This document shows positions 1 through 10,021 of a DNA stretch of 51,505 nucleotides, one piece after another. The notes beneath the pieces are model-generated. The model made no database searches and was not told the origin of the DNA. It was given only the letters and a program-made list of their open reading frames with translations. The stretch covers positions 1 to 51,505 of the forward strand of contig CANNKD010000004.1 in assembly GCA_947505205.1 (NCBI GenBank), read 5' to 3'. Source of the DNA: Bacteroidota bacterium. GTDB taxonomy: Bacteria; Bacteroidota; Bacteroidia; Bacteroidales; F082. The stretch's first letter is position 1, and each line of letters opens with the position of its first letter. The translations under genes were made by a program, and so were the position numbers.

Positions 1-110
1 AGCGTCATGCCAAAAAATAAATATCCAAAATCACGGTGAACGGCTTTATTCCATTTTCGCCACTTAAAATCCATATTCTAACGTAATTAATTTGAGAAAA
101 CAGTGAAAAA

Positions 111-692
111 CTATTCCTTATCGACGGAATAAGATGTACAAACAATTGAGTAAAATGAAAGTTTATTCACACCTTTTTCTGCCATTTCCTGCCGATAGCC
201 ATTAATTTGTTCCATTCCAGGATCTTCTTCCGCGTGTTGACCGGCTGCTTTTTCTTCAGGGGTCATAGGTGCTCCGCCACCAAGGTGTTTCTTCTCTTCA
301 ATACCGGCTTTAATTTCCTGTTCCCATTCAAGTAAATAGGTTTCATCAACAACTACCTCATCAACAAGGCCATTTACGGTAAAATCGAGTCCTTCGTTTT
401 CGCTGTTGAAGGCTGCCATATCCTCACCAGTTACAACTTTTACTCTTCCTTCTTCGGTTGTACTGATGATAAATAATTTTTTTCCATCGCCACGACAAAT
501 GTGATCAGCTGTGCCTTTGATAGTTACAGGTTTTCCAACCAAATCAGGTGCTTTGGTCAAAAAATCACCAACCGTTACCAATACTGGTTCATCGGGTGCC
601 AAACTCGCCATTTTTGTTTGCGCTTTGTTTGGCGATTGTGTGCACGACCAAAACATCACCAACATCATTCCTGCAAAAAGAATTTTTTTCAT
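111..692 (-). CDS. Small exported lipoprotein, hypothetical (OB-fold-like)
   Basis: 193-aa ORF with lipobox-like N-terminus MKKILFAGMMLVMFWSC; a promoter-like element lies just upstream. Confidence 0.75.
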   Translation of the reverse strand: MKKILFAGMMLVMFWSCTQSPNKAQTKMASLAPDEPVLVTVGDFLTKAPDLVGKPVTIKGTADHICRGDGKKLFIISTTEEGRVKVVTGEDMAAFNSENEGLDFTVNGLVDEVVVDETYLLEWEQEIKAGIEEKKHLGGGAPMTPEEKAAGQHAEEDPGMEQINGYRQEMAEKGVNKLSFYSIVCTSYSVDKE

Positions 693-723
693 AGTATTTT
701 GTAATTGAATTATTTACGTTGTA

Positions 724-755
724 CAAAGGTATTATTTTAGTTATTTCGAATGAAA
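724..755 (-). promoter_or_regulatory. Bacteroidota-type promoter upstream of the 111..692 gene
   Basis: On the minus strand TTTC-N20-TACCTTTG, matching -33 TTTG / -7 TAnnTTTG with one mismatch in the -33 box; 32 nt upstream of the start codon. Confidence 0.45.
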
Positions 756-867
756 ACATTAACATCTTATTAACAAGTGTTCAACTTTCCATGTTAAAAC
801 AAGATTGAAATCAATAAGGAATGATTTACTCGTATTTATTTGATAAACTGATATTTGAAAAAATATT

Positions 868-2391
868 TTATTCCTCACCCGAAATAATATCTTCATCCGG
901 AATGGTCATACCATCATATTTTCGTTCAATACCATTCTGATAATTGATGGTTATTAAAACATTTCCGGTTTCATCATATTTTATCCAATCACCATTTTTC
1001 AATCCCATCAGATAATCTCCTTTTTCTCTGATTTTTTCATTCGGATAATAGGTGAAGTGGGTTCCGTTTGGATTGTCATCTACAAAACGACCTTCAAAAG
1101 AAAGTGTTCCATCATTGTAAAATATTTTCCATAATCCGGTTTGTAAACCATCAACATATTGTCCTTCGGTGCGAATACCTCCAATTTCAAAAATCCAGTC
1201 GCCTTCTTCTTTTCCATCGATGAAATCGCCTTTCGTAATAATTTTTCCATTTTCGTCATATTCAGTTAACAAACCGTCATTCAAACCATTACGAAAATTT
1301 TCGATGCGTAATAAAGTTTCATTTTCATCAAACCAACGCCATTCACCGGTTGGTTTTCCCTTGGCATCATAATTGCCTTTTTGTTCCAACTTACCATTTT
1401 GATGGAAAAATTCCCAGCTTCCCGACTTGAAATCGTCCACATAGTTTCCTCTTGCTTTGATGCTTCCATCCGGGAAATATTCCGTCCAGGTTCCTTTACG
1501 TAATCCACTTGGTTCAATAATTCCTTCCGAAGCCACAATACCATTTTTCATAATAAAGGATTTATCAACATCTCCTGTTTCGTTGTATTCACGCCGCACA
1601 CCTTCGGCCACACCATTTCGGTATGTTGCTTCAATCTTCACTTTGCCGTTCGGATAATAATCACGCCTTAACTCTAGCTTTGCAACAGATTCAGCATCAA
1701 GCTGTTTCACATCGTCAACATATTTTTCTATCGTTTTTAAGTTTCCATTGACATCGTAATACTTGAAAACACCATTTTTCAATCCATGTTTAAAAACACC
1801 TTCCGATTGAATAACACCATCGGCAAAGAACCATTTCCAAACACCATTTTTATGATTTTCAGCATCGAAACGATTGATTTTTTCACGCGCCACAATGAAA
1901 CCTTTTTTATAAGTCAGTAATTCGGTAATATTTCCGATTGTATCGTATTCTCTGGCGATTCCTTCTTCTAAACCTTTTTCGTATGGAATGGTTTTCAATA
2001 ATTTTCCAGAAATGGAATAATGCTTGGTTAGTCCTGATTTAATGTCGTTTACAAAATTTTCAACTACCATTTCATCGGGTAAATAACTGATTCTATCGCC
2101 GGTTTTTCGTCCGTTTTGATAGTTGATTTCAAGCTTTAACTTACCAGATTCGTCATAAAATTTCCACAAGCTATCGAGTTCGAAATTTTTACGGTTTCCT
2201 TCCGATTTCAATTGTCCATTTTCGAAATAGGTTTTCCAGTAACCGTCAGGTTTTCCATTCACCAGATAGCCTTCACTTGCAATAGTTCCATTTGGAAAGT
2301 TGTAAACTGTATGTTGTTTATCATCTTGTTTTTGAGCATATAACGAAGCAGAGAAAAGTAATAAAAACACAAAAACTGAAATTCTCTGCAT
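868..2391 (-). CDS. YwqK/MORN-like repeat protein, secreted
   Basis: Many repeats of the form G-x-W-x-x-[YF]-x-x-[ND]-G-x-[LIV]-x-x-[EK]-G. Start placed at MQRISVFVFLLLFSASLYAQ (signal peptide) instead of the longer ORF start at 2481, which overlaps the upstream gene. Confidence 0.8.
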   Translation of the reverse strand: MQRISVFVFLLLFSASLYAQKQDDKQHTVYNFPNGTIASEGYLVNGKPDGYWKTYFENGQLKSEGNRKNFELDSLWKFYDESGKLKLEINYQNGRKTGDRISYLPDEMVVENFVNDIKSGLTKHYSISGKLLKTIPYEKGLEEGIAREYDTIGNITELLTYKKGFIVAREKINRFDAENHKNGVWKWFFADGVIQSEGVFKHGLKNGVFKYYDVNGNLKTIEKYVDDVKQLDAESVAKLELRRDYYPNGKVKIEATYRNGVAEGVRREYNETGDVDKSFIMKNGIVASEGIIEPSGLRKGTWTEYFPDGSIKARGNYVDDFKSGSWEFFHQNGKLEQKGNYDAKGKPTGEWRWFDENETLLRIENFRNGLNDGLLTEYDENGKIITKGDFIDGKEEGDWIFEIGGIRTEGQYVDGLQTGLWKIFYNDGTLSFEGRFVDDNPNGTHFTYYPNEKIREKGDYLMGLKNGDWIKYDETGNVLITINYQNGIERKYDGMTIPDEDIISGEE

Positions 2392-2404
2392 GATAAATAG
2401 CTTA

Positions 2405-2938
2405 TTATTTAGAAGATGAAATGGTTCGGCCTTCAACAACACGTTCCTGCTTATCGTAGCTGAAAATATTGTTTTTTTCAACTTTCAAAAGTGCTTTTTC
2501 TCCGCCTGGTTTGATGTAGTAGGTTAGTGTGTCATACGATACTTTACCAAAACTATTTTTCCATTCAAGAGCGGAAACCTGGTAGTTTTTTTCGGTATTC
2601 AAAATAAAACGAAGTTTTCGGTTATCACCTTTTTCAAATGAAACATCCAACCAATTATTTGTAAACGATTCACAAACTCCGGGTGTAAGTTTTTTAAGAA
2701 TAATCATCTCGATAAACTCACCATTTTCGATACTTATTTTACCCGAAGCAACTTTTGTTTCCTCAAAACTCAAATTTCGTTGAAGTATGATTTCGTGAGA
2801 GTTATAAAATTGTACATCCTTTAAATCGATTTTGTTACTTTCAATTTTAGCTCGTGTGTCCTGAGTAAAATAAATCGTTTTTTGTGAACAGGCACTAAGT
2901 AATAACATACTAAATATAAACAACTTATATGTTTTCAT
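2405..2938 (-). CDS. Hypothetical lipoprotein
   Basis: 177-aa ORF; N-terminus MKTYKLFIFSMLLLSACS has a lipobox; lies directly upstream of the YwqK-like gene. Confidence 0.7.
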   Translation of the reverse strand: MKTYKLFIFSMLLLSACSQKTIYFTQDTRAKIESNKIDLKDVQFYNSHEIILQRNLSFEETKVASGKISIENGEFIEMIILKKLTPGVCESFTNNWLDVSFEKGDNRKLRFILNTEKNYQVSALEWKNSFGKVSYDTLTYYIKPGGEKALLKVEKNNIFSYDKQERVVEGRTISSSK

Positions 2939-2941
2939 TTG

Positions 2942-3880
2942 CTATTTTATTAATCCAAGTTTGAGTGATAACTGTAACATTTTATCAATGGGTTTTCTGG
3001 CTTTTACAATAATATCTGCAGGTAATGAAATTTCAGGTTTATCATTTAGCATTGCAAGATACAATTTTTCGAGTGTATTGAGTTTCATATAAGGGCAATC
3101 GTTACAACTACAAGTTTCATCGCTTGGAACTACCAGAAAGGACTTTTCAGGTGAATTCTGTTTCATTTTATGCAAAATTCCTGTTTCAGTCGCCACGATA
3201 TATTTTTGAGTATCGTCTGTTGAGGTAAATTGTAATAATGCTGTAGTTGAACCAACGAAATCGGCCAATTCCAATACCTGCGCTTTACATTCAGGATGGG
3301 CAATTAACTTAGCATCAGGATGTTGAGTTTTCAATTTAATAACAGCTTCTATCGAAAGAATATCGTGAACTTCACAGGTTCCGTCCCATAAAACCATATT
3401 TCTACCGGTAATCCGGTTGATATAACCTCCCAAATTTTTGTCGGGTGCAAAAACTATTTTTTCATCTTTTGAAAATGATTCTACCAGTTGGATGGCATTG
3501 CCGGAGGTGCAAATCAGATCCGACATCGTTTTAATTTCAGATGAACAATTGATGTATGAAATCAACGTATGATCAGGATATTGCTTTAAAAATTCTCCAA
3601 ATTTATCTGCCGGACAACTATCTGCCAACGAACAACCGGCTTCCATATCAGGAAGAACTACCAATTTTTCAGGATTCAAAATTTTGGCTGTCTCCGCCAT
3701 AAAATGAACACCTGCAAACACAATCATATCAGCCGAAGTTTTAGAAGCTTGCTGTGCCAAACCCAAACTATCACCCACAAAATCTGCAATATCTTGAATT
3801 TCAGGTACCTGGTAAAAATGTGCCAAAATAATGGCATTTTTCTCCTTTTTCAGATTCTGAATCTTCTCAACAATGTTCAT
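2942..3880 (-). CDS. nadA: Quinolinate synthase A
   Basis: Motifs AHFYQVPEIQDIADFVGDSL, GVHFMAETAKILNPEK, DMEAGCSLADSCP, HPEC and CSCNDCPYMKLNTLEKL are characteristic of NadA. Confidence 0.95.
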   Translation of the reverse strand: MNIVEKIQNLKKEKNAIILAHFYQVPEIQDIADFVGDSLGLAQQASKTSADMIVFAGVHFMAETAKILNPEKLVVLPDMEAGCSLADSCPADKFGEFLKQYPDHTLISYINCSSEIKTMSDLICTSGNAIQLVESFSKDEKIVFAPDKNLGGYINRITGRNMVLWDGTCEVHDILSIEAVIKLKTQHPDAKLIAHPECKAQVLELADFVGSTTALLQFTSTDDTQKYIVATETGILHKMKQNSPEKSFLVVPSDETCSCNDCPYMKLNTLEKLYLAMLNDKPEISLPADIIVKARKPIDKMLQLSLKLGLIK

Positions 3881-4478
3881 TTTAACTTTACTTTTGACCT
3901 GTCAGCTCCCTTGCTTAACCGAAACAAAATTAAAACAAATTCAAACCGAAAAAATTCAGTCTTCTTTTACTTTATATATATGTTTTAATAAATTTTAAAA
4001 AGTGTTATTATATTTGGAAATGTTGATAGCATGAATAACTTTTCAGAGAAAATCTTGCATTTGAAAGTTATCAACTTTTATTAACAACAAATGAACAATC
4101 TACAAATGTTAAATCATTCAAATTCAATAAAATATTAAATTCAATAAAATTTTCTATCATCCAAACTGTTCATAAAAAAGTCGTCTGAAAGATCAAAATA
4201 TGTTCATTTCTCTGTTCAAAACTAATGAAAAAATCACCAAAACAGTTCATAACGGCAAGGCGGTTCATTAGTAAACCCTAAAATTATTTAGTTCTTAAAA
4301 GTTAATAACACTTTTTTGTGGATATTAACAATAGTTTGTTCAAAACACAAAGATATCAGGCTCATAAGCACTTACAAAATTCACTCAATTTGTGTTTATT
4401 TTTTAAATAGTTCATTCTTAGATTTGAATAAAAAACACCGCTAAAAATTGAGTAATTTCGCAAAATAATTTATCAACA
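3881..4478. repeat. AT-rich noncoding region with iterated GTTCAT/ATGAAC motifs and inverted/direct repeats
   Basis: Contains five GTTCAT, one ATGAAC and two GTTCAA between 4091 and 4415; a 14-nt inverted repeat (3997-4010 vs 4303-4316); a 14-nt direct repeat AAATTCAATAAAAT (4120-4133, 4137-4150); and the dyad AAAGTTatcAACTTT (4064-4078). Confidence 0.6.
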
Positions 4479-4928
4479 ATGGATGTACGGAATCAAATTA
4501 TTCCTATTGCGAGTGATCATGGTGGTTACGAAATGAAGACTTATCTTATTGATAATCTGAAATCTATAGGAATTGAAATACTTGATTATGGCACCAATTC
4601 CACCGAGAGTGTCGATTATACAGATATGATACATCCTTTGGCAAAAGCAGTGAATGATGGAAAATATCCGATCGGAATCATCCTCTGCGGAAGTGGAAAC
4701 GGAGCGGCAATCACTGCCAATAAGTATCCAAAAGTGCGTGCAGCACTTTGTTGGAATATAGAATTGGCTAAATTGGCACGTCAGCATAACAATGCCAATA
4801 TTCTCACATTGCCGGGTCGTTTTATTGAAAATGAAACTGCATTGGAAATGGTAAAGCTTTTTTTAACAACAGATTTCGAAGGTGGTCGTCACCAGAATCG
4901 CGTTGAAAAGATTTCAAAAATATTATAA
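4479..4928 (+). CDS. rpiB: Ribose 5-phosphate isomerase B
   Basis: IPIASDHGGYEMK..., YTDMIHPLAKAV, GIILCGSGNGAAITANK, ALCWNIELAKLARQHNNANILTLPGRFI are RpiB/LacAB family motifs. Confidence 0.95.
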   Translation: MDVRNQIIPIASDHGGYEMKTYLIDNLKSIGIEILDYGTNSTESVDYTDMIHPLAKAVNDGKYPIGIILCGSGNGAAITANKYPKVRAALCWNIELAKLARQHNNANILTLPGRFIENETALEMVKLFLTTDFEGGRHQNRVEKISKIL

Positions 4929-4940
4929 AAGTAAATTAGA

Positions 4941-6326
4941 ATGTCAGAAAAGAGTAGCAATTTTCAGCGGTTATCCGAAAAGGTCGCCTTTGACAAAGAG
5001 CATCGTCAAAAAATAAAATTCAATATTGGTAAGTATGATCAGGCAGTAATCAAAGGAAAGCAACGCTATGCTAACCTCGATTTAGCCAAACAGCGTGCGG
5101 CCGGAATCAAACACAAATCCATGGCTCAGATTGATAAATTATTGGTCGAATTTGAAACCAATTTTACACGCAACGGTGGCAAAGTAATCTGGGCACGCGA
5201 TAGCGATGATGCGTTGAAAGAAATAGTCAAATTACTCGATACCAGGAAGATAAAAAAGGTTGTCAAATCTAAATCGATGACAACGGAAGAGATAGAATTG
5301 AATCATCATCTCGAGAAGTCGAAAATTGTTCCTATCGAAACCGATTTGGGCGAGTTTATCGTACAGTTAGCAGGCGAAAAACCATACCATATTGTTACAC
5401 CTGCCATGCATAAATCGAAAGGTGATGTAGCAAAGTTATTCAACGAAAAATTCAGTCTTGAACCAAATAGTTCACCCGAAGAAATAACAGCATTCACGCG
5501 CTTGCATCTGCGAAATCATTTCATCTCAGCCGGAGCCGGTATTACGGGTGCAAATTTCATTTTGGCTGATATCGGTGGCATTTCATTAACCGAAAATGAA
5601 GGTAATGGATTAATGTCGATGGCTTTTCCAACCTTGCATATTGTAATTGTTGGCATCGAAAAGATCATTCCTTCGATGGACGACCTGGATTTATTTTTGC
5701 CATTGCTTGCCACACATGGCACTGGTCAGGCATTAACGGTTTATAATTCCATTGTCACAGGACCGACAAAAAATGGTATTGGCCCATCAGAAATGGTGGT
5801 GATTTTACTTGACAATGGACGCACAGATTTGTTAGCCAAATCGCGTCAGCGTGAAGCATTGGGCTGCATCCGTTGCGGAGCCTGTTTAAATGTTTGTCCG
5901 ATTTATAAAAACATTGGTGGTCACAGCTATGAAACCACTTATACCGGCCCGATAGGTTCAGTTATTACGCAACATTTGAAACCCATAAAGGACTACAGCC
6001 ACCTCAGTTTTGCATCATCACTCTGCGGCAGCTGCACCGAAGTTTGTCCAGTAAAAATACCTTTACATGAGCTGTTGTTGTTGAACAGAAGTGAAACGGT
6101 GGAGGCGGAATTGACGAGTTCATCAGATCGGTTTCTGATGAAAAATACTACAAAGATTCTTAATAACCGACGTTGGCTCGATTTTTTTGGATCGGCCAAT
6201 AAAAACCGTTTGCTGAGACATTTTGTTTCGAAACACTGGGGAAAACATCGTGCTTTGCCCGTGATTGCAAAGAAATCGTTCAGCCAGCTGTGGTTGGAAC
6301 AGCAGGAAGAAAAGAAAAAAGGGTGA
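4941..6326 (+). CDS. lutB: LutB-like lactate utilization iron-sulfur protein (LUD domain plus two 4Fe-4S motifs)
   Basis: N-terminal LUD region followed by CIRCGACLNVCPIYKNIGGHSY and LCGSCTEVCPVKIPLHELL. Confidence 0.88.
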   Translation: MSEKSSNFQRLSEKVAFDKEHRQKIKFNIGKYDQAVIKGKQRYANLDLAKQRAAGIKHKSMAQIDKLLVEFETNFTRNGGKVIWARDSDDALKEIVKLLDTRKIKKVVKSKSMTTEEIELNHHLEKSKIVPIETDLGEFIVQLAGEKPYHIVTPAMHKSKGDVAKLFNEKFSLEPNSSPEEITAFTRLHLRNHFISAGAGITGANFILADIGGISLTENEGNGLMSMAFPTLHIVIVGIEKIIPSMDDLDLFLPLLATHGTGQALTVYNSIVTGPTKNGIGPSEMVVILLDNGRTDLLAKSRQREALGCIRCGACLNVCPIYKNIGGHSYETTYTGPIGSVITQHLKPIKDYSHLSFASSLCGSCTEVCPVKIPLHELLLLNRSETVEAELTSSSDRFLMKNTTKILNNRRWLDFFGSANKNRLLRHFVSKHWGKHRALPVIAKKSFSQLWLEQQEEKKKG

Positions 6327-6343
6327 GAAAAATTCCACCCTTT
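6318..6343. terminator. Hairpin between convergent genes
   Basis: AAAGGGTG (6318-6325) pairs with CACCCTTT (6336-6343); includes the stop codon of the upstream + gene; A-tract before and T-run in the 3' arm. Confidence 0.55.
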
Positions 6344-6371
6344 CGATATTTCTTAAAAGATTAATTGTTAA

Positions 6372-7487
6372 CTATTTCTTAGGAATAACAAGCAACTCAG
6401 CGACTTTGTTACGGAGATCTTCACCACGCAGGTTTTTGGCAATGATAATACCTTTTTCGTCTAACAAAATATTTTGTGGAATCGATTGAATACCATACAG
6501 TTTACCGGCGGAATTGGCCCAGCCTTTGAGATCTGAAACATGTGTCCAGGTTAAGCCATCGGCCTCAATAGCGGTGAGCCATTTGGTTTTGTCCGAATCG
6601 AAAGAAACACCAAAAACATCGAAACCTTTGCTTTTATATTCGTTGTAAACTGCCACAACATTTGGGTTTTCGGCGCGGCAAGGACCGCACCACGACGCCC
6701 AAAAATCGACCAATAAAAGTTTCGCACCAACTTTTTCAGAAAGAGAAATTTTTGTGCTATCAATACCTTGTTGTGTGAAATCGGTGAAAGTCTGGCCAAC
6801 AGCCACACTTTGTAATATGTTGATATGAGCAATTAACTCATCCAGATAGACGGATTTCACAGTTTGATCGAAGTTATTTACCATCGATTCCATTTCATCA
6901 AGTTCGAACTGATAACTGTTTTTACTTAACAGATAATGCGAAACAATATCCTTGTTATTGTGCATGATATAATCAACCAAAAACTTTGTTTTTGCCTTAT
7001 CTGTGCTGTCATAGGCTTGTTCATTTCGTTTCATTCCAACCTCATCTTCACTCGATTGGGCATTTTTATACGCCTGATAGAAATCAGCCATCACATCATC
7101 AAAACCAAGGTATTGATCGTTGAACGATTTCAATCGGTTCTGGGTTGGAGAACCGGTGATAACAGCATCACGTATATTGGTTGGATCGATTGTCATATTG
7201 ATTGCCAAGGGCTCACCAAAAAACAAAACATAACCTTTGGTGTCTTGTAAACTAACAAAAAAGAATTCGTTTCCAGGTGCATTACCGGTAAGTTTTGCAA
7301 TTCCGTTTTCAACAAGTGTCGAGTCAATTCCAACCCAACTATTGTTTACGCGTTTCTCGACCAATACCTGTTTCCCTTCAAAATCTTTGATTTCGACAGT
7401 AAGGTGAAATTTATTTTTTTCTTCAACCTGTTTACACGAAAACAAAGCTGCGGCAAGTATAAAGGCAAATAATATTATTCTTTTCAT
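6372..7487 (-). CDS. TlpA-like thiol:disulfide oxidoreductase with N-terminal DUF4369-like domain, lipoprotein
   Basis: LLVDFWASWCGPCRAENP active site (CxxC); N-terminus FHLTVEIKDFEGKQVLVEKRVNNSWVGIDSTLVENG is DUF4369-like; MKRIILFAFILAAALFSC lipobox. Confidence 0.88.
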   Translation of the reverse strand: MKRIILFAFILAAALFSCKQVEEKNKFHLTVEIKDFEGKQVLVEKRVNNSWVGIDSTLVENGIAKLTGNAPGNEFFFVSLQDTKGYVLFFGEPLAINMTIDPTNIRDAVITGSPTQNRLKSFNDQYLGFDDVMADFYQAYKNAQSSEDEVGMKRNEQAYDSTDKAKTKFLVDYIMHNNKDIVSHYLLSKNSYQFELDEMESMVNNFDQTVKSVYLDELIAHINILQSVAVGQTFTDFTQQGIDSTKISLSEKVGAKLLLVDFWASWCGPCRAENPNVVAVYNEYKSKGFDVFGVSFDSDKTKWLTAIEADGLTWTHVSDLKGWANSAGKLYGIQSIPQNILLDEKGIIIAKNLRGEDLRNKVAELLVIPKK

Positions 7488-7567
7488 AGCGAATGTATTG
7501 AATTAATTTTGGCAAAGCTATATATATTTCTGCAGGAATACACGGTTTTTTGAATAAATCGGATTCG

Positions 7568-7594
7568 AAAAATGGAATGAAAATTACCATTTTT
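7568..7594 (-). terminator. Hairpin downstream of mreD
   Basis: AAAAATGG (7568-7575) pairs perfectly with CCATTTTT (7587-7594), immediately 3' of the mreD stop on the minus strand. Confidence 0.45.
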
Positions 7595-7607
7595 AAATAG
7601 AAAATTA

Positions 7608-8138
7608 TTACAATGCTCTTCTTTCAGCACTTTTTGATCCTGACTTAAACATAAACATTAGCAAAAGGATTATTGCTTGTGTGAAAACTACACTATACAA
7701 AGTTCGTAAAAGTGTGTTGCCTATTTGTGCGATGCTAAATGATTCGAGAAAAAATAACGCAAAATGATGAATAACAACCAACGAAAGTGAATAGGAGAAA
7801 AACCAGTTTATTCCCATTTTTGATAAACTTGGTTCGAATAAATTCTCCGATTGTTGCGCGCCTGAAGACATCCGGATGATGGTTGGTCGCATAAAGGCCA
7901 TCAATACAGTAGCTCCGGTGTGTAAACCGGGTGTTGCCATAAAAACATCGACCGTATAACCCAATACAAAACCCCATAAAAGCAATACCCAGCCTTTTAT
8001 TCCAAACGGAAGGAGCATCATGAAGAGGATATAAATGTACGGGTTAATATAGCCATTGATGCGGATATAATTCAGTACAAGCAATTGTAAAGCAAGCAAC
8101 CCAATGAATCTCAGTGTATTAATCAAATATCTACTCAT
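7608..8138 (-). CDS. mreD: Rod shape-determining protein MreD
   Basis: 176-aa multi-membrane-segment protein directly following mreC with 8-bp overlap; INPYIYILFMMLLPFGIKGWVLLLWGFVLGYTVDVFMATPGLHTGATVLMAFMRP is typical of Bacteroidota MreD. Confidence 0.85.
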   Translation of the reverse strand: MSRYLINTLRFIGLLALQLLVLNYIRINGYINPYIYILFMMLLPFGIKGWVLLLWGFVLGYTVDVFMATPGLHTGATVLMAFMRPTIIRMSSGAQQSENLFEPSLSKMGINWFFSYSLSLVVIHHFALFFLESFSIAQIGNTLLRTLYSVVFTQAIILLLMFMFKSGSKSAERRAL

Positions 8139-8949
8139 CCGGACGCAGTTTGTTGAGGTTATTCAATTCAAATTTATTGTTGTTCTTGATCACAAAAACA
8201 GATTTCAGTTTATTAAAATCTGTTGCGAACAACAAAGTTGCTGCGTTCATATCGCCTGATGGTGATTCGATTGGTTCGTCAATGGTTCCAACGATAATTC
8301 CTTCAGGAAAGATGAATGAATTACCGCTTGTCATCACGGTATCACCATTTTTCATATTTACATAAGTTGGGATATCAACAATATTTCCAATACGAAAATC
8401 AGGGCCATTCCAAGTTACATTGGCCAACTGGTCTGAATGCTTGAAACGTACACTTATATTGGCATATTTATGAAGAAGCGAAATAGCAACACTATAGTTT
8501 TCGGTCACGCCTGTAACGATACCGGCCACGCCTTCCGACGACATGATGCCCATATCCTTGGCAATACCCTGTCGCGAACCTTTATCGATAACAATATAAT
8601 TATTTCGCAGATGAACGGTATTGCTGATAACTCGTGCCGGGATATAATCGAAATCAGGTTTTGAATAAAGTGTGTCAACGGGGAATTGTTGTTTGCGGTA
8701 ATATTCCAGCTTCCGATGTAGTTCTGCATTCTCTTTCAGAAGCAGTTCGTTCGTGTGCTGCAAGGTGAAATAATCTGCGAAATTAGCTCGGAAATTGAAC
8801 ATGTATCCAGCAAAGCTGCTCGATGAATTGATGATTTTCGATCGATGATAGGTATGGCTGTTTGCCAGCATCATGATTGCTATGACTTCGAGCACGAGAA
8901 ATAAAAAGACGAAATTATATTTCTGCAGAAATCGGAGCAGGTTATACAT
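8131..8949 (-). CDS. mreC: Rod shape-determining protein MreC
   Basis: N-terminal TM, coiled coil, ARVISNTVHLRNNYIVIDKGSRQGIAKDMGIMSSEGVAGIVTGVTENYSVAISLLH. Confidence 0.92.
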   Translation of the reverse strand: MYNLLRFLQKYNFVFLFLVLEVIAIMMLANSHTYHRSKIINSSSSFAGYMFNFRANFADYFTLQHTNELLLKENAELHRKLEYYRKQQFPVDTLYSKPDFDYIPARVISNTVHLRNNYIVIDKGSRQGIAKDMGIMSSEGVAGIVTGVTENYSVAISLLHKYANISVRFKHSDQLANVTWNGPDFRIGNIVDIPTYVNMKNGDTVMTSGNSFIFPEGIIVGTIDEPIESPSGDMNAATLLFATDFNKLKSVFVIKNNNKFELNNLNKLRPDE

Positions 8950-8970
8950 GGTCGTTATTCGATATACTGC

Positions 8971-9993
8971 TTATTTAAGCAGGAATGGGAATTTATCAAA
9001 GTTTTTCAAAGCAATACCTGTACCACGAGCCACGGCGCGCAAAGGGTCTTCGGCTACGTGAATAGGTAATTTTGTTTTAGCATGTAATCGTTTGTCGAGG
9101 CCACGAAGCAACGATCCACCGCCGGCCAGATAAATACCGGTGCGGAAAATATCTGCTGAAAGTTCAGGAGGTGTCATTTCGAGTGCGTTTAACACAGCGG
9201 CTTCAATTTTAACAATGCTTTTATCCAGACAATGAGCTATTTCGCTGTAGTTTACCCTGATTTCTTTTGGGATTCCGGAAAGCATATCACGTCCGTGAAC
9301 GAAAAAGTCATCCGGTGGGTTATCGAGAAAAGGAAGTGCAGCGCCAACTTCAATCTTGATACGTTCTGCAGTACGTTCACCAATATGGATATTGTGCTGA
9401 CGACGCATATAATCCTCAATATCAGCATTAAAATCATCACCGGCAATACGAATTGATTTGTTATTAACGATACCGCCCAATGCAATTACGGCGATTTCGC
9501 TTGTACCACCACCGATATCAATGATCATATTTCCTGTTGGTTCGAGCACATCAATACCAATACCGATAGCGGCTGCCATAGGTTCATGAATCAGCCTTAC
9601 TTCCTTTGCTCCGGCTTGTTCGGCCGAATCTTTAACGGCACGCTGTTCTACCTCGGTAATACCTGAAGGGATACAAATAACCATTTTAAGTGCAGGAGGG
9701 AAAAACCTGCTTTTGATACCGATCATCTTAATCATTTCGCGCATCATATACTCGGCGGCACGGAAATCGGCGATCACACCATCACGTAATGGTCTGATTG
9801 TTCGGATGTTTTCGTGGGTTTTGCCATGCATCATCATGGCTTTTTTGCCAACAGCGATAATTCGATCGGTGTTGCGTTCGATGGCCACGATGGATGGTTC
9901 GTCAACAACAACTTTATCATTATAAATGATGATTGTGTTGGCCGTCCCAAGGTCGATGGCAATTTCTTTAGATAAGAATGAAAATAATCCCAT
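8971..9993 (-). CDS. mreB: Rod shape-determining protein MreB
   Basis: MGLFSFLSKEIAIDLGTANTIIIYNDKVVVDEPSIVAI... DIGGGTSEIAVIALGG; start set at 9993 instead of the ORF-track start at 10125, which overlaps purH. Confidence 0.96.
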   Translation of the reverse strand: MGLFSFLSKEIAIDLGTANTIIIYNDKVVVDEPSIVAIERNTDRIIAVGKKAMMMHGKTHENIRTIRPLRDGVIADFRAAEYMMREMIKMIGIKSRFFPPALKMVICIPSGITEVEQRAVKDSAEQAGAKEVRLIHEPMAAAIGIGIDVLEPTGNMIIDIGGGTSEIAVIALGGIVNNKSIRIAGDDFNADIEDYMRRQHNIHIGERTAERIKIEVGAALPFLDNPPDDFFVHGRDMLSGIPKEIRVNYSEIAHCLDKSIVKIEAAVLNALEMTPPELSADIFRTGIYLAGGGSLLRGLDKRLHAKTKLPIHVAEDPLRAVARGTGIALKNFDKFPFLLK

Positions 9994-10021
9994 ATCGTTT
10001 CCTTTGCTTTCTTGCTTATTA

